From contig CAZJDM010000159.1 in the NCBI GenBank assembly GCA_964544765.1, positions 1 through 9,809 on the forward strand: a stretch of DNA of 9,809 nt, read 5' to 3'. Each line of letters opens with the position of its first letter. Position 1 is the stretch's first letter. Position numbers and translations under genes: made by a program. Of this stretch, positions 8,253 through 9,809 are shown piece by piece. A model generated the notes under the pieces. The model had not been told where the DNA came from, did no database searches, and saw only the letters and a program-made list of their open reading frames with translations. This DNA comes from CAZJDM01 sp964544765 (GTDB taxonomy: Bacteria > Bdellovibrionota_B > Oligoflexia > CAYFLR01).

Positions 8253-8262
8253 TTGGCACCCC
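8250..8262 (-). promoter_or_regulatory. TTG start codon and ribosome binding site of rpoC
   Basis: The coding strand reads GGGGTG (8262-8257), four bases CCAA, then TTG (8252-8250). The in-frame stop eight codons upstream leaves no ATG or GTG alternative, and the protein aligns with other beta' chains from about this residue. TTG is a weaker initiator and may set the beta' level. Confidence 0.8.
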
Positions 8263-8324
8263 AGAATAAGAAGTTAATATAATACATAAAAAATATTACT
8301 TAAGAAGATACTTTGCAAAAGTAC

Positions 8325-9809
8325 CTATACCTGAACAATATTTAGTTCATCAGAATCTTCATCATCCGTTTTTACTAATCGAACATCTAATACCAGTGCT
8401 TGAAGTTCCTTAACCAACACGTTAAATGATTCTGGTAAGCCCGGAGTCATAACATTGTCTCCACGTACTATAGATTCATAAATCTTTGTACGACCAACTA
8501 CATCATCGGATTTAACCGTTAAAAATCCTTGAAGAGCATAAGCAGCGCCATACGCTTCCATTGCCCACACTTCCATTTCTCCTAGTCTTTGACCACCAAA
8601 CTGAGCCTTACCACCAAGAGGTTGCTGTGTAACCAAGGAATACGGTCCAATGGATCTTGCATGAATTTTATCTTCAACTAAATGATGTAATTTAAGCATA
8701 TACATAACGCCAACAGTAACCTTATTTTCAAAAGGATTTCCTGTTCGGCCATCAAATAAAATCGTTTTGCCGTCTTCTGGTAAAGAAGATAGTTTTAAAA
8801 GGTTTTTGATTTCTTCTTCACTTGCTCCATCAAAAACAGGATTCGCCATTGGAATTCCATTTTTATATTTTTTAATAAAAACCTCTAATTCTTGATCAGA
8901 TGATTTACCAGCAAAATCCTCAACTTCCTTGTCACCTTTCCAAATTTCTTTAATAAATTTTCGAACATTTTTAGTTGAATCATCATTTTGCATCATCTCA
9001 TTAATTTGCAGACCTAAATTATAAGCAGCCCACCCTAAATGACATTCTAAAATCTGTCCAACATTCATACGAGAAGGCACACCCAAGGGATTTAAAACTA
9101 AATCAACCGGGGTACCGTCTTCCAAATAAGGCATATCTTCTAACGGCATAATAACAGATATTACCCCCTTATTTCCATGCCTTCCAGCCATTTTATCACC
9201 AACTGAAAGCTTTCTCTTAATAGCAACGTACACTTTCACCATTTTTATTACGCCAGGAGGTAATTCATCTCCCTTTCTGATTTTAGCTATCTTCTCTTCT
9301 GCTATAGAGCGTATTAAATCAACCTTCTCTTTTAGTGATTCAATTATTTTGGAAATCTTAGCATTCTCTTCTATGTCTTTTATTTGCAAATGAACTAGAG
9401 TCTCATAATTCATATCCTGAATTAATTCTTCACTCAGTTTGACTCCGGATTTAAGAACTTTTTCTCCACTTTCATTTTCAATTGTTTTAGCAACTACCTG
9501 TTTATTCGCTATTTTTTTAATTTTGTCATAAGCGCTTCTTTTAATAATATCTATTTTATCTCGTTCATCAGCTCTTATATTTTGTATTTCGTTTTCTTCA
9601 ATGTTTATAGCACGCTCATCCTTTTCTACGCCTTCTCTAATGAAAACCTTAGCTGCAATTGCGGTCCCAACTACCCCAGGAGGAACACGTAAAGAAGTAT
9701 CTCTAATATCACCGGCTTTTTCTCCGAATATAGCTCTCAATAGCTTTTCTTCTGCTGTTAAACTAGACTCACCTTTAGGGGTAATTTTACCAACCAAAAT
9801 ATCGCCAGG
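8325..9809 (-). CDS. rpoB: DNA-directed RNA polymerase subunit beta, C-terminal part
   Basis: Beta pairs with beta' to form the RNA polymerase active cleft. Only the last 494 residues are in the window; the frame enters at the right edge as PGDILVGK and ends at TAG 8327-8325. The full protein is usually 1300-1400 residues, so the N-terminal portion with the rifampicin-contact cluster lies outside. Visible are GDILVGKITPKGE at the edge, LLRAIFGEK, GDKMAGRHGNKG with the two lysines equivalent to E. coli Lys1065 and Lys1073, EDMPY, DGTPVDLVLNPLGVPSRMNVGQ, GGKAQFGGQRLGEMEVWAMEAYGAA split over two short blocks, and the C-terminal SFNVLVKELQAL. A charged, probably coiled-coil insertion of about 115 residues (coding positions near 9617-9267) precedes the active-site lysines, as in E. 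coli beta-i9. The TTG at 9797-9795 is internal, not a start. rpoC follows after 72 nt. Confidence 0.98.
   Translation of the reverse strand, partial: PGDILVGKITPKGESSLTAEEKLLRAIFGEKAGDIRDTSLRVPPGVVGTAIAAKVFIREGVEKDERAINIEENEIQNIRADERDKIDIIKRSAYDKIKKIANKQVVAKTIENESGEKVLKSGVKLSEELIQDMNYETLVHLQIKDIEENAKISKIIESLKEKVDLIRSIAEEKIAKIRKGDELPPGVIKMVKVYVAIKRKLSVGDKMAGRHGNKGVISVIMPLEDMPYLEDGTPVDLVLNPLGVPSRMNVGQILECHLGWAAYNLGLQINEMMQNDDSTKNVRKFIKEIWKGDKEVEDFAGKSSDQELEVFIKKYKNGIPMANPVFDGASEEEIKNLLKLSSLPEDGKTILFDGRTGNPFENKVTVGVMYMLKLHHLVEDKIHARSIGPYSLVTQQPLGGKAQFGGQRLGEMEVWAMEAYGAAYALQGFLTVKSDDVVGRTKIYESIVRGDNVMTPGLPESFNVLVKELQALVLDVRLVKTDDEDSDELNIVQV

Noticed and set aside
8253..8324. Possible promoter in the rpoB-rpoC spacer (TTGCAA, 17 bases, TATTTT)
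   Set aside because: Only four of six bases match in each box, and the spacer is AT-rich, where such matches are frequent. rpoBC is normally one transcript.
9795..9797. TTG as a start for a shortened RpoB-like protein
   Set aside because: The same frame continues upstream with conserved RpoB residues (PGDI before LVGK), so this is an internal Leu codon of a gene cut by the window edge.

Overview
The window is a contiguous, minus-strand block of core information-processing genes. In transcription order (right to left) it holds rpoB (3' part only), rpoC, rpsL, rpsG, fusA and tuf (cut by the left edge). This is the widespread bacterial beta/str arrangement, with RNA polymerase subunits followed directly by the S12-S7-EF-G-EF-Tu cluster. 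All six reading frames are intact where visible. Every open frame on the plus strand lies antisense to one of them.

Organism: an AT-rich bacterium, very probably Gram-negative. RpoC carries a long insertion inside the trigger loop (SI3 type) and RpoB a coiled-coil-rich insertion ahead of its active-site lysines (beta-i9 type). Both are typical of Proteobacteria and allied Gram-negative phyla and absent from Bacillus-type enzymes. The proteins look deltaproteobacterium-like to me from memory, but I cannot name the taxon from the sequence alone.

Layout: 9809-8325 rpoB C-terminal 494 residues; 8324-8253 a 72-nt spacer; 8252-4164 rpoC, starting with TTG; 4163-4054 a 110-nt spacer with a good sigma70-type promoter; 4053-3679 rpsL; 3678-3590 an 89-nt spacer, the place where S7 controls the operon in E. 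coli; 3589-3119 rpsG; 19 nt; 3099-1021 fusA; 28 nt; 992-1 tuf, missing its C-terminus. There is no gene-free stretch above 110 nt and no convincing terminator, so read-through along the whole block is likely, with an added internal promoter before rpsL.

How the genes work together: RpoB and RpoC form the catalytic cleft of RNA polymerase. S12 and S7 build the decoding centre and head of the 30S subunit. EF-Tu delivers aminoacyl-tRNA and EF-G drives translocation.

This is ordinary core-genome territory and I see no novel system. Points worth a second look are the abrupt change of codon usage in tuf, non-canonical residues at both loops of the EF-G domain IV tip, the promoter with a repeated heptamer before rpsL, a possible S7 control hairpin, and the recurring GGGGT-type Shine-Dalgarno sequences.
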